NCBI RefSeq assembly: GCF_001999285.1
Contig: NZ_MLHN01000008.1
Location: 124,001 to 188,000 of the forward strand
DNA: 64,000 nt
From: Rodentibacter genomosp. 1
Lineage (GTDB): Bacteria > Pseudomonadota > Gammaproteobacteria > Enterobacterales > Pasteurellaceae
Reading direction: 5' to 3'
Positions 42,972 through 52,888 of the stretch are shown here, piece after piece. The notes beneath the pieces were generated by a model that saw nothing but the letters and a program-made list of their open reading frames with translations, ran no database searches and was not told where the DNA came from. Every line of letters starts with the position of its first letter. Position 1 is the first letter of the stretch. Both the position numbers and the translations under genes were made by a program.

Positions 42972-44153
42972 ATGAATTTACCCATTTCTCTTTATATTGC
43001 CTTACGTTATTGGCGAGCGAAAAGTGCGGATCGTTTTGGGCGATTAGTGACGAGCCTCGCCAGCTTGGGCATTGTTTTAGGTGTGATGGCACTGATTATC
43101 GTACTTTCGGTGATGAATGGGCTGGAGGGGTATCAAAAGCAACAAGTGCTTTCCTCCATTCCACATGCCATTATTAGTCAAGAGCAACCAATTTCCACAA
43201 AAAAACCGTTAGAAAATCTACCGCACTTTGTGCAAAAAGCCGTACCGATTAACACCACAAAAGTGATTTATCAAACAACTAAAGGCGTGAGTGCGGGGCA
43301 GGTGATTGGTGTACAATCCTTTTCTGATGATCCTTTATTGGAAGGCCAAGATCGTATTCCTTTTGAAACCTTATTGCCCACAGGTGAATTTAAATTGATA
43401 ATTGGCAATCAATTGGCTCAAAAACTTGGTGTCAATGTCGGTGATAAAATCCGCTTAATGATTACGGAAAATAGCCAATACACCCCCTTTGGGCGTGTGC
43501 CGATGCAGCGTTTGTTTACTGTGAGTGATATTTACTTTGATTATAGCGAAGCATCTGGTTACGAAGCCTTTGCCAATTTATCGGATATTGGGCGATTAAT
43601 GCGTATTCAACCGGAACAGGCACAGGGCTATCGTTTGTTCTTGACCGATCCTTTTTTAATTACTGAATTACCCGCTTATTTCCCTCAGCAACAAATCACC
43701 GATTGGCGTGTACAAAAAGGCGAATTTTTCCAAGCTGTGCGTATGGAAAAAAATATGATGGGGCTATTGATTAGCCTGATTATCGTGGTTGCCATTTCTA
43801 ATATCGTCACCTCTTTGAGTCTCATGGTGGTGGACAAACAAGGGGAAATCGCTATTTTGCAAACCCAAGGGCTGACGAAATCACAAGTACGTTCAGTGTT
43901 TATTTACCAAGGCTTGCTCGTGGGGTTGGTCGGTACGTTGATTGGGGCAATATTGGGCATATTGATTACCCTAAACTTGACAACGATCATAAGTGCGGTC
44001 AATCCAAACAGTGTTTTTTTGCCTACTGAACTAGGAGCTTGGCAAATTTGCTTTGTTATTGCGTTCTCTCTTTTATTATCTTTATTATCCACTATTTATC
44101 CTGCTTATCGTGCGGCAAAAACAGAGCCGGCGGAAGCATTGCGTTATGAGTAA
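42972..44153 (+). CDS. lolC: Lipoprotein-releasing permease LolC
   Basis: 393 residues. LolCDE extracts outer-membrane lipoproteins from the inner membrane for LolA. One N-terminal membrane helix (after IALRYWRAKSADRFGRLVTS), a large periplasmic domain, and the FtsX-like three-helix C-terminal domain (about 265-390). The periplasmic domain carries RVPMQRLFTVSDIYFDYSE, fitting the LolA-binding Hook of LolC. lolA itself lies at 6475. Confidence 0.9.
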   Translation: MNLPISLYIALRYWRAKSADRFGRLVTSLASLGIVLGVMALIIVLSVMNGLEGYQKQQVLSSIPHAIISQEQPISTKKPLENLPHFVQKAVPINTTKVIYQTTKGVSAGQVIGVQSFSDDPLLEGQDRIPFETLLPTGEFKLIIGNQLAQKLGVNVGDKIRLMITENSQYTPFGRVPMQRLFTVSDIYFDYSEASGYEAFANLSDIGRLMRIQPEQAQGYRLFLTDPFLITELPAYFPQQQITDWRVQKGEFFQAVRMEKNMMGLLISLIIVVAISNIVTSLSLMVVDKQGEIAILQTQGLTKSQVRSVFIYQGLLVGLVGTLIGAILGILITLNLTTIISAVNPNSVFLPTELGAWQICFVIAFSLLLSLLSTIYPAYRAAKTEPAEALRYE

Positions 44154-44156
44154 AGT

Positions 44157-44843
44157 ATGAGTCAATATTTATTACAGTGTGAAAATATCAGTAAATTTTA
44201 TCAAGAAGGTGATAACCAAACTCAAGTCCTAAAAGGGGTGTCTTTTGCCATGAAACCGAATGAATTGGTAGCAGTTGTCGGCAGTTCAGGTTCCGGAAAA
44301 AGTACGCTTTTACATACTTTAGGCGGTTTAGATCAGCCAAGTAGTGGGGAAGTGTTTATTAAAGGTCAATCACTGCAAAAAGCCTCGGAATCAGAATTAG
44401 CGAAATTGAGAAATCAGAATTTGGGTTTTGTGTATCAATTTCATCATTTGATGGCAGATTTTTCAGCCCTTGAAAATGTGATGATGCCAATGTTGATTGG
44501 TCGTCAAAATAAAACAGAAGCGAAAGACCGTGCAGAAAAAATGCTCAATGCAGTGGGATTAAGCCATCGTATTTCTCATCGCCCGTCAGCGCTTTCAGGT
44601 GGTGAACGCCAGCGTGTTGCCATTGCCCGTGCCTTGGTAAATCATCCAGCTTTAGTGTTGGCAGACGAACCGACGGGAAATTTAGATCATAAAACAACGG
44701 AAAGCATTTTCGAGTTAATTCAAACCTTGAATCAGGAACAAAGTATCGCTTTTTTACTCGTTACCCATGATATGGGGTTAGCTGAAAAATTATCCCGCCG
44801 TCTTACGATGCAAGATGGGGTATTAAGGGAAGACGTAGAATGA
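44157..44843 (+). CDS. lolD: LolD ATPase of the lipoprotein release system
   Basis: 228 residues. ABC ATPase with Walker [11 protein letters not shown]-loop, signature [16 protein letters not shown] and Walker [12 protein letters not shown], plus the LolD-type [10 protein letters not shown]. Powers LolCE. 3 bp after lolC; overlaps lolE by ATGA. Confidence 0.95.
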   Translation: MSQYLLQCENISKFYQEGDNQTQVLKGVSFAMKPNELVAVVGSSGSGKSTLLHTLGGLDQPSSGEVFIKGQSLQKASESELAKLRNQNLGFVYQFHHLMADFSALENVMMPMLIGRQNKTEAKDRAEKMLNAVGLSHRISHRPSALSGGERQRVAIARALVNHPALVLADEPTGNLDHKTTESIFELIQTLNQEQSIAFLLVTHDMGLAEKLSRRLTMQDGVLREDVE

Positions 44844-46087
44844 ACACTCCGTTTTTTATTAGCTGGCGTTATCAGCGTGGTAAGCAGAAAAATCCTTTGG
44901 TGGCATTGATTGCCAAATTCTCAGCAATTGGCATTGCTTTGGGCGTAGCTGTGCTGATTGTTGGTTTAAGTGCCATGAATGGCTTTGAACGGGAATTAAA
45001 TCAACGTATCTTAGCTGTGGTTCCTCATGCTGAAATTATGGTGAATGAAAATGCTCATGAGAAAACGATTAATCATTGGCAAAATCTCTCAGCACGTTTA
45101 AAAACAAATGAAAAAATAACCGCACTTTCCCCTTTTGTCAGTTTTACGGCATTGGTTGAGAACGGCAGTAAACTGAAAGTGGTACAGGTAAAAGGCTTGG
45201 ATAAAACCACACAAGATCAGGTGAGCTCACTCGGAAAGTTTGTCGAGGGGAATGGCTGGCAACAGTTTGACAAAGAAGGCGGGTTGGTACTCGGTTTTGG
45301 TATCGCAAAAGAGTTGGAGGTCAAAGAAGGGGATTGGGTTTCCCTACTGATTTCACAAGCCAATGAAGAAGAATTATCCCAGCCTTATCGTGAACGTGTT
45401 CAAGTGACAGGTATTTTGCGTTTAGACGGTCAGCTTGATCACAGTTATGCCTTACTTTCACTTCCACAAGCGCAAGAATTATTGGGTTATCGAGCAGACC
45501 AAATTACCGGCGTAGAGCTTAAAGTTGCCGATCCTTTTAAGGTTCAAGCTCTTAACTATTCTGAGTTGAGCGATTATCCACAGTTGCTTTATGTACAAAA
45601 TTGGATTGCTAAATTTGGCTATATGTATCGTGATATCCAGCTTATTCGTACCGTGATGTATATTGCCATGGTGCTTGTGATCGGGGTTGCCTGTTTCAAT
45701 ATTGTTTCCACCTTGATGATGGCGGTAAAAGATAAGCAAGGCGATATTGCTATTATGCGTACATTAGGTGCAAATAATGGGTTTATTAAACGTATTTTTA
45801 TCTGGTACGGCTTGCAAGCAGGAATGAAAGGGTGTTTAATAGGTATCGTTCTTGGCGTGATTTTGGCGTTGAATTTAACTTCGCTTATTCAAGGCTTAGA
45901 ATATTTACTCGGAAAGAAATTGCTATCGGACGGCATTTATTTTGTCGATTTTCTTCCTAGCGAGCTTCATTGGCAAGATGTTTTGTTAGTTTTAGTGGCA
46001 GCGTTAGTCTTAAGTCTCTTGGCGAGCCTTTATCCGGCAAGTCGAGCAGCCAAACTTCAACCGGCTCGGGTGTTGAGCAGCCATTAA
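44840..46087 (+). CDS. lolE: Lipoprotein-releasing permease LolE
   Basis: 415 residues, LolC/E family with one N-terminal and three C-terminal membrane helices; FtsX domain about 270-410. [20 protein letters not shown] start, then [20 protein letters not shown]. Starts on lolD's ATGA. Contains a reverse USS near 45119-45128. Confidence 0.92.
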   Translation: MNTPFFISWRYQRGKQKNPLVALIAKFSAIGIALGVAVLIVGLSAMNGFERELNQRILAVVPHAEIMVNENAHEKTINHWQNLSARLKTNEKITALSPFVSFTALVENGSKLKVVQVKGLDKTTQDQVSSLGKFVEGNGWQQFDKEGGLVLGFGIAKELEVKEGDWVSLLISQANEEELSQPYRERVQVTGILRLDGQLDHSYALLSLPQAQELLGYRADQITGVELKVADPFKVQALNYSELSDYPQLLYVQNWIAKFGYMYRDIQLIRTVMYIAMVLVIGVACFNIVSTLMMAVKDKQGDIAIMRTLGANNGFIKRIFIWYGLQAGMKGCLIGIVLGVILALNLTSLIQGLEYLLGKKLLSDGIYFVDFLPSELHWQDVLLVLVAALVLSLLASLYPASRAAKLQPARVLSSH

Positions 46088-46093
46088 ACAATA

Positions 46094-46127
46094 TTGGAAC
46101 TTTTACAATGAACTAGTTTACTAGTAC
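46094..46127 (+). promoter_or_regulatory. TrpR-controlled promoter of the DAHP synthase gene
   Basis: TTGGAA (46094-46099), 17-bp spacer, TTTACT (46117-46122). The overlapping 18-bp palindrome GAACTAGTTTACTAGTAC (46110-46127) matches the E. coli trp operator (GAACTAGTTAACTAGTAC) in all but one central base, and lies at the same place relative to -35 and -10. Confidence 0.88.
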
Positions 46128-46193
46128 AGAAAATAAGTGTAGAGTATTTGCAATTTTCAAACACAATACTTAAAAAATATAAGAGAGTGATGT

Positions 46194-47279
46194 ATGACAA
46201 AAGAAAAAATTAAAATCGTCGTCGCAAATGATGATACACGTATCGAAAAGATTGATCAGGTTTTACCGCCTATCGCCCTATTAGAAAAATTCCCCGCTAG
46301 CGAAGAAGCGGCGGCACTCGTTAAACAAACCCGCCAAGAAACACATAATATTATTCATGGTAAAGATGATCGATTATTAGTGATTATCGGTCCATGCTCC
46401 ATTCATGATCCTAAAGCGGCGCTTGAATATGCCAATCGTTTAAAACCCCTACGTGAAAAATATAAAGACAGCCTAGAAATTATTATGCGTGTTTATTTTG
46501 AAAAACCACGCACCACAGTAGGTTGGAAAGGATTGATCAATGACCCTTACTTAAATGATACTTATCGTTTGAATGATGGTTTACGCATTGCCCGTAAATT
46601 ACTCTCTGATATTAATAATCTTGGTGTACCGTCTGCCGGTGAATTTTTAGATATGATTACACCACAATATGTTGCGGATTTTATGAGCTGGGGGGCGATT
46701 GGTGCACGTACTACTGAATCGCAGGTTCACCGTGAATTAGCTTCCGGTTTATCTTGCGCTGTTGGTTTCAAAAATGCGACGAATGGTGGGGTAAAAGTGG
46801 CATTAGATGCGGTTGGTTCTGCAGAAGCACCCCATAATTTCTTATCGGTCACTAAATTTGGCCATTCAGCCATTGTTTCTACCAAAGGTAATGAAGATTG
46901 CCACATTATTTTACGTGGTGGGGATAAAGGGCCAAATTACAGTGCCGAAGATGTGGCAAAAGTCTGCGCAGAAATTGAAAAAACCGGTCGTGTTCCGCAT
47001 GTTATGGTAGATTTTAGTCATGCCAATAGCAGTAAACAATTCAAAAAACAAATGGACGTTTGTGAAGATGTCAGCAAACAAATCGCCAGCGGTTCAAAAC
47101 AAATCTTTGGAGTGATGGTAGAAAGCCACTTAGTTGAAGGTCGCCAAGATTTAGTCAATGGCAAAGCCGCTACTTACGGACAAAGCATCACCGATGCTTG
47201 TATCGGTTGGGAAGATACGGAGATCTTACTCAAGCAGCTGTCTGATGCGGTGATTGCACGTCGCAACGTCAACGCATAG
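46194..47279 (+). CDS. aroG: 3-deoxy-7-phosphoheptulonate synthase (DAHP synthase, AroG type)
   Basis: 361 residues. First step of the shikimate pathway: PEP + erythrose-4-P. Seen: VIIGPCSIHDPKAALEYANR, YFEKPRTTVGWKGLINDP, LRGGDKGPNY, and VMVESHLVEGRQDL. Sequence looks like the AroG/AroF/AroH class I beta group; which amino acid inhibits it cannot be told by eye. Its TrpR operator would make it respond to tryptophan. AGAGTGATGT upstream of the ATG. Confidence 0.93.
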   Translation: MTKEKIKIVVANDDTRIEKIDQVLPPIALLEKFPASEEAAALVKQTRQETHNIIHGKDDRLLVIIGPCSIHDPKAALEYANRLKPLREKYKDSLEIIMRVYFEKPRTTVGWKGLINDPYLNDTYRLNDGLRIARKLLSDINNLGVPSAGEFLDMITPQYVADFMSWGAIGARTTESQVHRELASGLSCAVGFKNATNGGVKVALDAVGSAEAPHNFLSVTKFGHSAIVSTKGNEDCHIILRGGDKGPNYSAEDVAKVCAEIEKTGRVPHVMVDFSHANSSKQFKKQMDVCEDVSKQIASGSKQIFGVMVESHLVEGRQDLVNGKAATYGQSITDACIGWEDTEILLKQLSDAVIARRNVNA

Positions 47280-47311
47280 TTTTAAGTTTTAGTTTCATTT
47301 TAGTGTATAGG

Positions 47312-47334
47312 GGGCGAGTTTTTCGCCCTTTTTT
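47312..47334 (+). terminator. Terminator after aroG
   Basis: GGGCGAGTTTTTCGCCCTTT TTT: 6-bp GC-rich stem and a T-run. Confidence 0.88.
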
Positions 47335-47465
47335 CTTATTGAGTGGTTAATTCATCGCAATGCGAATTCAATGGTCTCTAATGTGTTTTATCAAAGTATT
47401 TATTGCGTTAAAAGTGCGGTTGGTTTTAAATGAGAAATATTTTTTATTAAGGAATCTCATCTTTT

Positions 47466-48323
47466 ATGAAATTTGATGAATTGGACTTATCAGATGGACG
47501 GACTAAATTGGATTTGCTTGCAGGCATTATCCAAATAGAAAAAGGGAATTATCTAGATTTTATCGTTGATCGTCCGGAAGGTATGAAAGGATATATGTTA
47601 CAACTCACTACCTTTGGACATGGAAAAGTGTTTGATGGAAAGCAATTTTTTTCCGTTAAACGAGGGCAACTTGTACTGTTTCCACCGAATACGCTTCAGC
47701 ATTACTATCGCCAATCCGAATATCAATATTGGCATTATAAATGGATTTATTTTCATCCCAAACCACGGTGGCTAAAATGGTTGAATTGGACAAATTGTAA
47801 GGAAAATATTGGGCGTATTGTTATCAATGAAATGCTTTCTTTTCAAGAAATTAGCCAACTTTTCAGTAAAATTGCACAAGAGTCTGAGTCAAATGATTTG
47901 CTTAAAAAGGAAATGAATTCCGGGTTGTTGGAATATTTACTGATGAAGTGTGTTTCAGTGGAGAATATTAAAGATGCTTCACCAATAGATAGCAGAATAT
48001 TAAAGGTTTGCGATCTAATTTTAGAAAATTTGTCACAAAATTGGAGTGTTGAATATTTTGCTAATCAGGTCTTTTTATCTGAGTCTCGTCTTTCACATTT
48101 ATTTAAACAATCTCTAGGAATTGGTTTGATTCAATGGCGTGAACAGCAACGTATTGGCGAGGCGAAAAAATTGCTTTACTTCTCGAGTTTACCAGTCCAT
48201 AAAATTGCAAAGTCCTTAGGTTATGAGGATTCTCTGTACTTTTCAAAAATTTTCAAAAAACATACCGCACTTTCGCCCTCTCAATTTCGTGTTGGTGAGT
48301 TGAGTGGTGAAATTAAAATGTGA
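47466..48323 (+). CDS. araC: AraC transcriptional regulator (arabinose-type)
   Basis: 285 residues. The sugar-binding domain has GKVFDGKQFFSVKRGQLVLF and YQYWHYKWIYFHPKPRWLKW LNW, which parallels E. coli AraC ([20 protein letters not shown]) closely. The C-terminal double helix-turn-helix (SVEYFANQVFLSESRLSHLF; KIAKSLGYEDSLYFSKIFKK) is likewise AraC-like. I therefore call it an AraC orthologue sensing L-arabinose rather than a generic AraC-family protein. It reads toward the transporter operon, whose promoter carries AraC half-sites. Confidence 0.8.
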   Translation: MKFDELDLSDGRTKLDLLAGIIQIEKGNYLDFIVDRPEGMKGYMLQLTTFGHGKVFDGKQFFSVKRGQLVLFPPNTLQHYYRQSEYQYWHYKWIYFHPKPRWLKWLNWTNCKENIGRIVINEMLSFQEISQLFSKIAQESESNDLLKKEMNSGLLEYLLMKCVSVENIKDASPIDSRILKVCDLILENLSQNWSVEYFANQVFLSESRLSHLFKQSLGIGLIQWREQQRIGEAKKLLYFSSLPVHKIAKSLGYEDSLYFSKIFKKHTALSPSQFRVGELSGEIKM

Positions 48324-48346
48324 TCCATTTCTCACTTTATTGGCTG

Positions 48347-48410
48347 TAGCGGATTTTTCCATATTCTTAACAGAAAGTTACCTATGCTTTTTGAATTAAA
48401 TTACTAAGAT
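48347..48410 (+). promoter_or_regulatory. AraC half-sites and promoter for the sugar transporter operon
   Basis: TAGCGGATTTTTCCATA (48347-48363) resembles E. coli araI1 (TAGCATTTTTATCCATA) at 13 of 17 bases. After a 4-bp spacer, TAACAGAAAGTTACCTA (48368-48384) resembles araI2. The 21-bp repeat spacing is as in E. coli. The second site overlaps a weak -35 (CTATGC, 48382-48387) followed, 17 bp on, by TAAGAT (48405-48410), the geometry of a class II AraC-activated promoter. Confidence 0.75.
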
Positions 48411-48471
48411 ATTTAATAGCCTTAATTGCTGTTGTAAGTTAAGGAATTATTCATTTTATGAGGAAAATCTT

Positions 48472-49446
48472 ATGAAAAAGCCAACATTCAAACATTTCTT
48501 ACTTTCCGGTCTTTTTACATTTGCTTGTTACAGTTCAGCGATTGCAAGTGATGTGGTAAATATTTCAAAAATTGATGGTATGCCTTGGTTTAACCGTATG
48601 GCTGAAGGGGTTGTTCAAGCGGGCAAAGATAACCATATTAATGCTTATCAGGTGGGACCGTCAAATACCGATGCCCCTCAGCAGGTGAAATTAATTGAAG
48701 ATTTAATCGCTAAGAAAGTCAGTGCGATTTCTATTGTACCTAATGATGCCAGTGCATTAGAACCCGTACTGAAAAAGGCCAAACAAAACGGTATTGTTAT
48801 ATTAACTAATGAATCGGTTGGTCAACCGAGTGCTGACTGGGATATTGAAATTATTGATAATACCCAATTTGCAGCGGATTATGTTGAAGAGGTGGCAAAA
48901 TCATTAGGCGGCAAAGGGGGTTATGTACTCTATGTCGGGAGTTTAACCGTTCCGCAACATAACCTTTGGGCGGATCTTTTTGTGAAATATCAAAAACAAC
49001 ATTATCCAGATATGTTTGAGGTAACTAGCAGAATGCCGGTGGCAGAGAATATTAATGATGCCCGTCGTACGACGATTGATTTAGTAAAAGCTCATCCTGA
49101 TCTTAAAGCGGTCATTTCTTTCGGTTCACAAGGTCCGATTGGAGCAGGGCTCGCAGTAAAAGAAAAACGATTAAAAGGTAAGTTAAATGTTTTCGGTATG
49201 ATGATTCCTTCACAAGCCGCTTCTTTAATTAAGAGCGGTAATATTACAATGGGGATTACTTATGATCCGGCGAATGCAGGCTATGCTTTAGCAGCAGTGG
49301 CGGCAAAAGTATTGAAAGGAGAAAAAATTGAAGAGGGATTGGTCATTCCAAATGTTGGCCAAGCTAAAGTAGATCAAGAGAGAAAACTATTGCAATTCCA
49401 CAACGTATTGAAGGTAACTCAAGAAAATATAGATAACCTATATTAA
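48472..49446 (+). CDS. Sugar ABC transporter substrate-binding protein
   Basis: 324 residues. Signal peptide MKKPTFKHFLLSGLFTFACY with cleavage about at AIA-SDV. Periplasmic-binding type 1 fold (RbsB/LsrB/RhaS-like): IDGMPWFNRMAEGVVQAGKD, SAISIVPNDASALEPVLKKA, and GITYDPANAGYALAAVAAKV. Not similar to E. coli AraF. Given AraC and its half-sites upstream, L-arabinose or a related pentose is the likely ligand (inference). Followed by a strong hairpin, which would leave it more abundant than the membrane parts. Confidence 0.85.
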   Translation: MKKPTFKHFLLSGLFTFACYSSAIASDVVNISKIDGMPWFNRMAEGVVQAGKDNHINAYQVGPSNTDAPQQVKLIEDLIAKKVSAISIVPNDASALEPVLKKAKQNGIVILTNESVGQPSADWDIEIIDNTQFAADYVEEVAKSLGGKGGYVLYVGSLTVPQHNLWADLFVKYQKQHYPDMFEVTSRMPVAENINDARRTTIDLVKAHPDLKAVISFGSQGPIGAGLAVKEKRLKGKLNVFGMMIPSQAASLIKSGNITMGITYDPANAGYALAAVAAKVLKGEKIEEGLVIPNVGQAKVDQERKLLQFHNVLKVTQENIDNLY

Positions 49447-49456
49447 CTAAAATTCT

Positions 49457-49478
49457 ACCGGGTTCTTTTGAACCCGGT
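49457..49478 (+). terminator. Intercistronic hairpin after the binding-protein gene
   Basis: ACCGGGTTC (49457-49465) / GAACCCGGT (49470-49478), 4-nt loop, short T-run. A partial terminator or mRNA stabiliser, common after periplasmic binding-protein genes. Confidence 0.75.
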
Positions 49479-49497
49479 TTCCGCTAAAGGAGATTAT

Positions 49498-50991
49498 ATG
49501 TCTTTTATTTCAATGCGTAATATTAGTAAAACCTTTAATGGCGTAAAAGCTTTAAATCAGGTTGAATTATCATTAAATTATGGCGAAGCACTTTGTTTAG
49601 CTGGGCAAAACGGCTGTGGAAAATCAACATTAATTAAGATTTTATCAGGGGTTTATCAACCGGATCGGGGCGCGGAAATTCAGATTGGCGCAAGTCAATA
49701 CGATAAATTAACACCGGAAGAATCTATTAACAAAGCTATTCAAGTTATCTATCAGGATTTATCTCTTTTTCCTAACTTGAGTGTTGCAGAGAATATTGCG
49801 ATGAATGCGTATCGCCAATTCGGTTGGGTGAGTTCACAAAAAATACGAGAAATTGCCCGCCAAGCAATTGATAGCATTAATGCGGATTTGAATTTAGATG
49901 ATCTTGTTGAGGATCTACCTATTGCTCGACAACAATTGGTTGCGATTTGTCGGGCATTGGCACAAAACGCCAAATTGTTAATTATGGATGAACCAACGGC
50001 TTCATTAACCGCAAAGGAAGTCAATCATCTACTTGATGTAGTGATTAAGCTAAAAAGTAAAGGAATTAGTATTATTTTTGTCAGCCATCGATTAAAAGAA
50101 GTGATGACGGTATCTGACAGCGTATTAGTTCTGAAAGACGGTAATATGGTGGGTAAATATCCTATTAAAGAGATGGATGAGAAGCGTTTGGCTTTTCTTA
50201 TGAGTGGATTGGAAATCAATAAAGTGCGGTTAAATTTGTCGGATTTTTCACAATATCCGACAGTACTTGATGTAAGAAACCTGACCCGAGAGCATCAATA
50301 CCGGAATATTAATTTTTCCATTAAAAAAGGAGAGATTGTGTCTTTAGTCGGTTTACTCGGTGCCGGTAGAACGGAACTTTGTCTGAGTTTATTCGGTATT
50401 ACACAGCCAACGAGTGGGGAATGTTATTTAAACGGCGAACCAACAAAAATTAACAATAACCGTGAGGCAATTGCAAAAGGGATTGTTTATGTTTCGGAAG
50501 ATCGAATGAATACCGGCTTGATTATGCAAGAATCTATTCATCATAATATTATTTCAACCATATTTAAGCGCATTATTAATCCTTTTGGAATTATTCAATC
50601 ACATAAAGCCCGTCAATATACAAATCAACTTATTCAGTCATTAAAAATTAAAGTATCGGATCCTGATCTTCCGGTTAATACATTATCAGGTGGTAATGCT
50701 CAGCGGGTTTCTATTGCCAAGTGGTTGGCAATCAACCCTAAAGTGATTATTTTAGACTCACCCACTATCGGTGTCGATGTTGCTAATAAAGAGGGGATTT
50801 TTCAAATTATTCAATCTCTTGCAGAACAAGGCATTACTGTTATTTTTGTGACCGATGAAATAGAAGAAGCCTATTATTATAGTCATCGTGTATTGGTTAT
50901 GAAAAAAGGGGAAATCATTGCAGAATTTATGCCGTCAAATTGTACTGAGCAAGATATCGAGGAACTGGTCTATGAAAAATACGAACAATAA
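49498..50991 (+). CDS. Sugar ABC transporter ATPase (RbsA-like, duplicated domains)
   Basis: 497 residues. Two ABC domains: N-terminal Walker A GQNGCGKST and signature (IARQQLVAICRAL), C-terminal with GLLGAGRTE and LSGGNAQRVSIAKWLA, Walker B VIILDSPTIGVD. The second domain's LSGGN signature is typical of RbsA/AraG/XylG. Start chosen at 49498 (AAAGGAGATT upstream) rather than an earlier in-frame ATG. Overlaps the permease gene start by 20 nt. Confidence 0.9.
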   Translation: MSFISMRNISKTFNGVKALNQVELSLNYGEALCLAGQNGCGKSTLIKILSGVYQPDRGAEIQIGASQYDKLTPEESINKAIQVIYQDLSLFPNLSVAENIAMNAYRQFGWVSSQKIREIARQAIDSINADLNLDDLVEDLPIARQQLVAICRALAQNAKLLIMDEPTASLTAKEVNHLLDVVIKLKSKGISIIFVSHRLKEVMTVSDSVLVLKDGNMVGKYPIKEMDEKRLAFLMSGLEINKVRLNLSDFSQYPTVLDVRNLTREHQYRNINFSIKKGEIVSLVGLLGAGRTELCLSLFGITQPTSGECYLNGEPTKINNNREAIAKGIVYVSEDRMNTGLIMQESIHHNIISTIFKRIINPFGIIQSHKARQYTNQLIQSLKIKVSDPDLPVNTLSGGNAQRVSIAKWLAINPKVIILDSPTIGVDVANKEGIFQIIQSLAEQGITVIFVTDEIEEAYYYSHRVLVMKKGEIIAEFMPSNCTEQDIEELVYEKYEQ

Positions 50992-51922
50992 AATCCTATT
51001 TATTACATTATTTGTATTATGTACATTACTTAGTTTTTTTACCCAAGATTTTCTTTCTATTGAAAATATTTACGATGTAATCAATAACTATGCGATGTTG
51101 ATGATATTAGCTTGTGGTTTATTTGTCGTACTCATTTCCGGTGGTATTGATATTTCATTTCCTGCAATAACAATCATCGCCCAGTATATAATGGTTGGGT
51201 TAATACAACAATATGATATTGGGTTATTTGGTGTTTTCATTAGTGCCGGTACAGTCGGTATTTTATTTGGATTGATTAATGGCATTATTGTTCATAAATT
51301 AAATGTACCTTCAATTATTATTACTATTTCAACACTCAATATTTTTTATGGTGGATTATTATATGTGACTAAGGGTGTTTGGCTGTATGATTTCCCAGAA
51401 TGGTTTCAGCAAGAGTTTATATTATTTAAACAAACTACTTTGGAGGGATTTGAATATGGATTATCTTTTCAAATTCTTGTTGCCATATTTGCAATATTAC
51501 TGACGGCTGTAATAACAAATAAATTAACTCTAGGTCGTAAGATTTATGCCTTAGGTGGAAATAAAGAAGCGACTTCTAGAATGGGATTCAATTTGCTTTA
51601 TCTATATTTGGTTGTTTATGGTTATATGGGATTAATGGCTGGTCTTGCAGGTGTTGTACAATCTTATACGGTACAATCAGTTGCACCGGATTCATTACTG
51701 GGTTATGAATTAACCGTATTAGCAGCCGTTGTATTAGGCGGCGCAAGTTTATCGGGGGGAAAAGGGACGCTATCAGGAACAATAATGGGGGTGATTTTAT
51801 TGGCCGTTATTCAAAATGGGTTGAATTTATTAAATATTTCTTCCTATTGGCAGACCGTTATTACGGGTGGCATTATTATTTTAAGTGTAAGTGTCACAGC
51901 ATTTACACAAAGAAAAAAATAA
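50972..51922 (+). CDS. Sugar ABC transporter permease (RbsC-like) 1
   Basis: 316 residues, about eight to ten membrane segments, BPD_transp_2 family. Seen: CGLFVVLISGGIDISFPAIT near the N-terminus and the AVVLGGASLSGGKGTLSGTI motif near the C-terminus. Starts at MKNTNNK (50972), within the ATPase gene's end, so the two are translationally coupled. Confidence 0.88.
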   Translation: MKNTNNKILFITLFVLCTLLSFFTQDFLSIENIYDVINNYAMLMILACGLFVVLISGGIDISFPAITIIAQYIMVGLIQQYDIGLFGVFISAGTVGILFGLINGIIVHKLNVPSIIITISTLNIFYGGLLYVTKGVWLYDFPEWFQQEFILFKQTTLEGFEYGLSFQILVAIFAILLTAVITNKLTLGRKIYALGGNKEATSRMGFNLLYLYLVVYGYMGLMAGLAGVVQSYTVQSVAPDSLLGYELTVLAAVVLGGASLSGGKGTLSGTIMGVILLAVIQNGLNLLNISSYWQTVITGGIIILSVSVTAFTQRKK

Positions 51923-51932
51923 GGAGAAGAGA

Positions 51933-52874
51933 ATGAAATTGCAATCAGATAATACTATCAAATATCTCTTTCTATTATTCATTATTGCTATCTCAATATT
52001 TAGTATTTTAATTCCAGATATATTTTGGTCAATTGCTAATTTTCAATCAATCGCTTCACAAATGGCGGTATTGGGTATTTTAACCTTAGCGATGGCTATC
52101 CCAATGCTAACAAGCGGTATTAATCTATCAATTATTGCAACAATGAATGCTTGTGCATTAATCATAGCGTATTTTATTACTAAGCAAGATAGTCTTGGGT
52201 ATTTATTGATTGGATTGTCCTTAAGTCTGCTGTGCGCTTTTTTAATTGGTCTATTTAATGGTACATTAATTTCTATTGTTAAGGTATCACCTATTTTGGC
52301 AACATTGGGAACAATGACATTAATTAATGGATTGAATATTTTGGTGACAAATGGTTCCACTGTTGCTAATTTTCCTGAAAGTTTTCTGTCTATTAGTTCT
52401 ACAACGTTTTTATTTGTCCCATTTCCCTTAATTATATTTCTGTTTTTAGCATTGATTGTCTGGTTTTTACTCGAAAAAACAACAATTGGTAAATCGATTT
52501 ATTTTATTGGAAATAATGAAAAGGCAACATTTTATTCAGGGATTGATACTAGAAAAGTCATTATTGTTGTTTATATTATCTCTTCTTTACTTTGTATGTT
52601 TGCTGCGATATTGATGATGTCAAAATTAAACTCAGCCAAAGCATATTATGGAGATTCTTATTTATTAATTTCTATTTTGGCATCCGTGTTGGGAGGCGTC
52701 AATCCTGACGGAGGAAAAGGGAAGTTAATTGGTATATTGATTGCTTTAATTTTACTACAAATAATCGAGAGCGGTTTAAATATGCTAGGGGTAAGTAGTT
52801 ATATCACTATGATATTATGGGGAAGTTTACTTATTTTATTTATCTTTTTGCAAAGATATCGTTTATTTAAATAA
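51933..52874 (+). CDS. Sugar ABC transporter permease (RbsC-like) 2
   Basis: 313 residues, same family as permease 1 (MPMLTSGINLSIIATMNACA; SVLGGVNPDGGKGKLIGILI) but clearly diverged. A heterodimeric permease is usual in the LsrCD/RhaPQ type. AAGGAGAAGAGA precedes the ATG at 51933; a longer ATG start would overlap permease 1. Confidence 0.88.
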   Translation: MKLQSDNTIKYLFLLFIIAISIFSILIPDIFWSIANFQSIASQMAVLGILTLAMAIPMLTSGINLSIIATMNACALIIAYFITKQDSLGYLLIGLSLSLLCAFLIGLFNGTLISIVKVSPILATLGTMTLINGLNILVTNGSTVANFPESFLSISSTTFLFVPFPLIIFLFLALIVWFLLEKTTIGKSIYFIGNNEKATFYSGIDTRKVIIVVYIISSLLCMFAAILMMSKLNSAKAYYGDSYLLISILASVLGGVNPDGGKGKLIGILIALILLQIIESGLNMLGVSSYITMILWGSLLILFIFLQRYRLFK

Positions 52875-52888
52875 ATCGGGGATAATAA

